Positions 12,676 through 13,408 of a DNA stretch of 13,408 bases are shown here, piece after piece; the first letter of the stretch is position 1; each line of letters opens with the position of its first letter. Both the position numbers and the translations under genes were made by a program. The notes under the pieces were generated by a model, which did not search any database, was not told the origin of the DNA, and worked only from the letters and a program-made list of their open reading frames with translations. This DNA is from JADCGM01 sp943368345 (GTDB lineage: Bacteria > Pseudomonadota > Alphaproteobacteria > Sphingomonadales > Sphingomonadaceae): the NCBI GenBank assembly GCA_943368345.1, contig CALRKY020000043.1:1-13408 (forward strand). The letters run 5' to 3'.

Positions 12676-13263
12676 ATGGCCTTCACTGCCTTTGACATCA
12701 TCATCCTGCTGCTGGTCTGCGGCACCGCGCTGCTGGGGGTGTTCCGCGGCTTTGTCACCGAAATCCTGTCACTGATGGCATGGGTTGCGGCGGTTATCGT
12801 GTTGCGGCTGTTTTTCACCCCGACGAGCGCGCTGCTCGGTTCCCTGACCGGCACCGCGACCGGTGGGGCGATCCTTGCCTTCGTGCTGGTGTTCGTGGTG
12901 ACATTTTTTGCCTTTCGCTGGGTCGCCCGCGAATTTGGCAAGCGCACCCGGGCATCGGTGATTGGCCCGATTGACCGGGCACTGGGCTTTGGGTTTGGCG
13001 CGGCAAAGGGGCTGATCGTGGCCAGCCTGATTTTCCTGCTGATCAACCTGTTTTTCGATCTGGTCTGGGGTGCGGCGGAACCCAAGCCAGACTGGCTGCG
13101 CACGTCGCGGACCTACCCGGTGCTGATGGTGTCGAGCAAAGCCGTCGCCGACTATATCGATGAACGCCGGACACCGCCCGCCGAAGCAAAGCCCGACGCG
13201 GCGGCCTACGGTGCGCCGGACCGCGAAGCCATGGATCAGCTTTTCGACAAGACCGGTGGCTAG
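12676..13263 (+). CDS. cvpA: CvpA family membrane protein
   Basis: A 195-residue inner-membrane protein of the colicin V production (CvpA) family. Four hydrophobic segments lie at about 6-23, 30-47, 62-83 and 108-129. Family motifs include FDIIILLLV...GVFRGFVTEILSLMAWV near the start and IGPIDRALGFGFGAAKGLIV at about 96-115. A soluble tail of about 65 residues follows. CvpA proteins are linked to envelope homeostasis and, in E. coli, colicin V secretion; the biochemical role is unclear. It starts 8 bp after radA with a weak ribosome binding site. Its stop codon TAG (13261-13263) is part of the CTAG end of the second MITE-like copy, so insertion occurred exactly at the stop. In many alphaproteobacteria purF comes next. 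Confidence 0.92.
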   Translation: MAFTAFDIIILLLVCGTALLGVFRGFVTEILSLMAWVAAVIVLRLFFTPTSALLGSLTGTATGGAILAFVLVFVVTFFAFRWVAREFGKRTRASVIGPIDRALGFGFGAAKGLIVASLIFLLINLFFDLVWGAAEPKPDWLRTSRTYPVLMVSSKAVADYIDERRTPPAEAKPDAAAYGAPDREAMDQLFDKTGG

Positions 13264-13408
13264 AGCGTCTTTCGACCAATCCGGGTCACCGTGACGGAGC
13301 CAAATTTGGCTCAGTGCAAGGCGTGAGACGGGAGCGATGCATTGGCATCGTGACCAACGAGCAACGCCGCAATGGGCCGGATTTGGCCCGCCGCACTTGC
13401 GGTTGCGT
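13260..13408. mobile_element. MITE-like element, copy 2 (truncated by window end)
   Basis: The first 149 bp of a second copy, in the same orientation as the one at 10877. It matches that copy at 143 of 149 positions with no gaps; five of the six differences are transitions. It keeps the CTAGAGCGTCTTTC end and the GATGC-attg-GCATC hairpin. It also contains a perfect 16-bp palindrome GAGCCAAATTTGGCTC (13297-13312), which copy 1 has only in altered form. If intact it should end near 13533. It begins at the last base of the penultimate cvpA codon and supplies the stop. Confidence 0.85.

Overview
The window is a G+C-rich chromosomal segment from an alphaproteobacterium, most likely a sphingomonad-like member of Sphingomonadales. 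That placement is inferred from alphaproteobacterial gene orders (rph-rdgB-hemW divergent from hrcA-grpE; a PBP-activator lipoprotein gene divergent from rsmI-yraN-gshB; radA-cvpA), from the alphaproteobacterial-type SOS box GTTC-N7-GTTC before radA, and from the protein sequences. Most genes are housekeeping. There is no rRNA, tRNA, CRISPR array, prophage or transposase gene.

Layout, left to right. 1-257: no supported gene. 258-3700, minus strand: rsmI -> yraN -> gshB -> iron-containing alcohol dehydrogenase (rRNA methylation, a YraN-family protein, glutathione synthesis, NAD(P)-linked oxidoreduction). 3710-4966, plus: an LpoA-like lipoprotein whose start lies 9 bp from the rsmI start, ending in a clear intrinsic terminator. 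4967-5529, plus: a compact envelope-stress unit with a near-consensus sigma-54 (-24/-12) promoter, an upstream TGTGA-N6-TCAC dyad, IHF-like AT-rich sequence, a 38-codon hydrophobic ORF and a PspC-domain protein. 5548-6108, minus: a PadR-family repressor whose promoter is embedded in two identical AGATATATCT palindromes. 6192-8651, minus: rph -> rdgB -> hemW, tightly packed with GTG starts. 8738-10645, plus: hrcA-grpE (ATGA overlap) and a small ABM-domain monooxygenase. 11294-13263, plus: radA-cvpA with a perfect SOS box before radA.

The least ordinary feature is a 274-bp non-coding element at 10877-11150. It has 35-bp terminal inverted repeats matching at 33 of 35 positions, with CTAG at both ends. 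A second copy in the same orientation starts at 13260 and runs off the window; the shared 149 bp match at 143 positions. The two copies bracket radA-cvpA, and the CTAG of the second copy supplies the cvpA stop codon. This looks like a MITE, a non-autonomous transposable element that I cannot assign to a named family.

The other notable points are the sigma-54/PspC unit with its unidentified small ORF, the SOS box at radA and the self-contained PadR operator-promoter. All functional calls rest on motifs and family knowledge; no database search was run.
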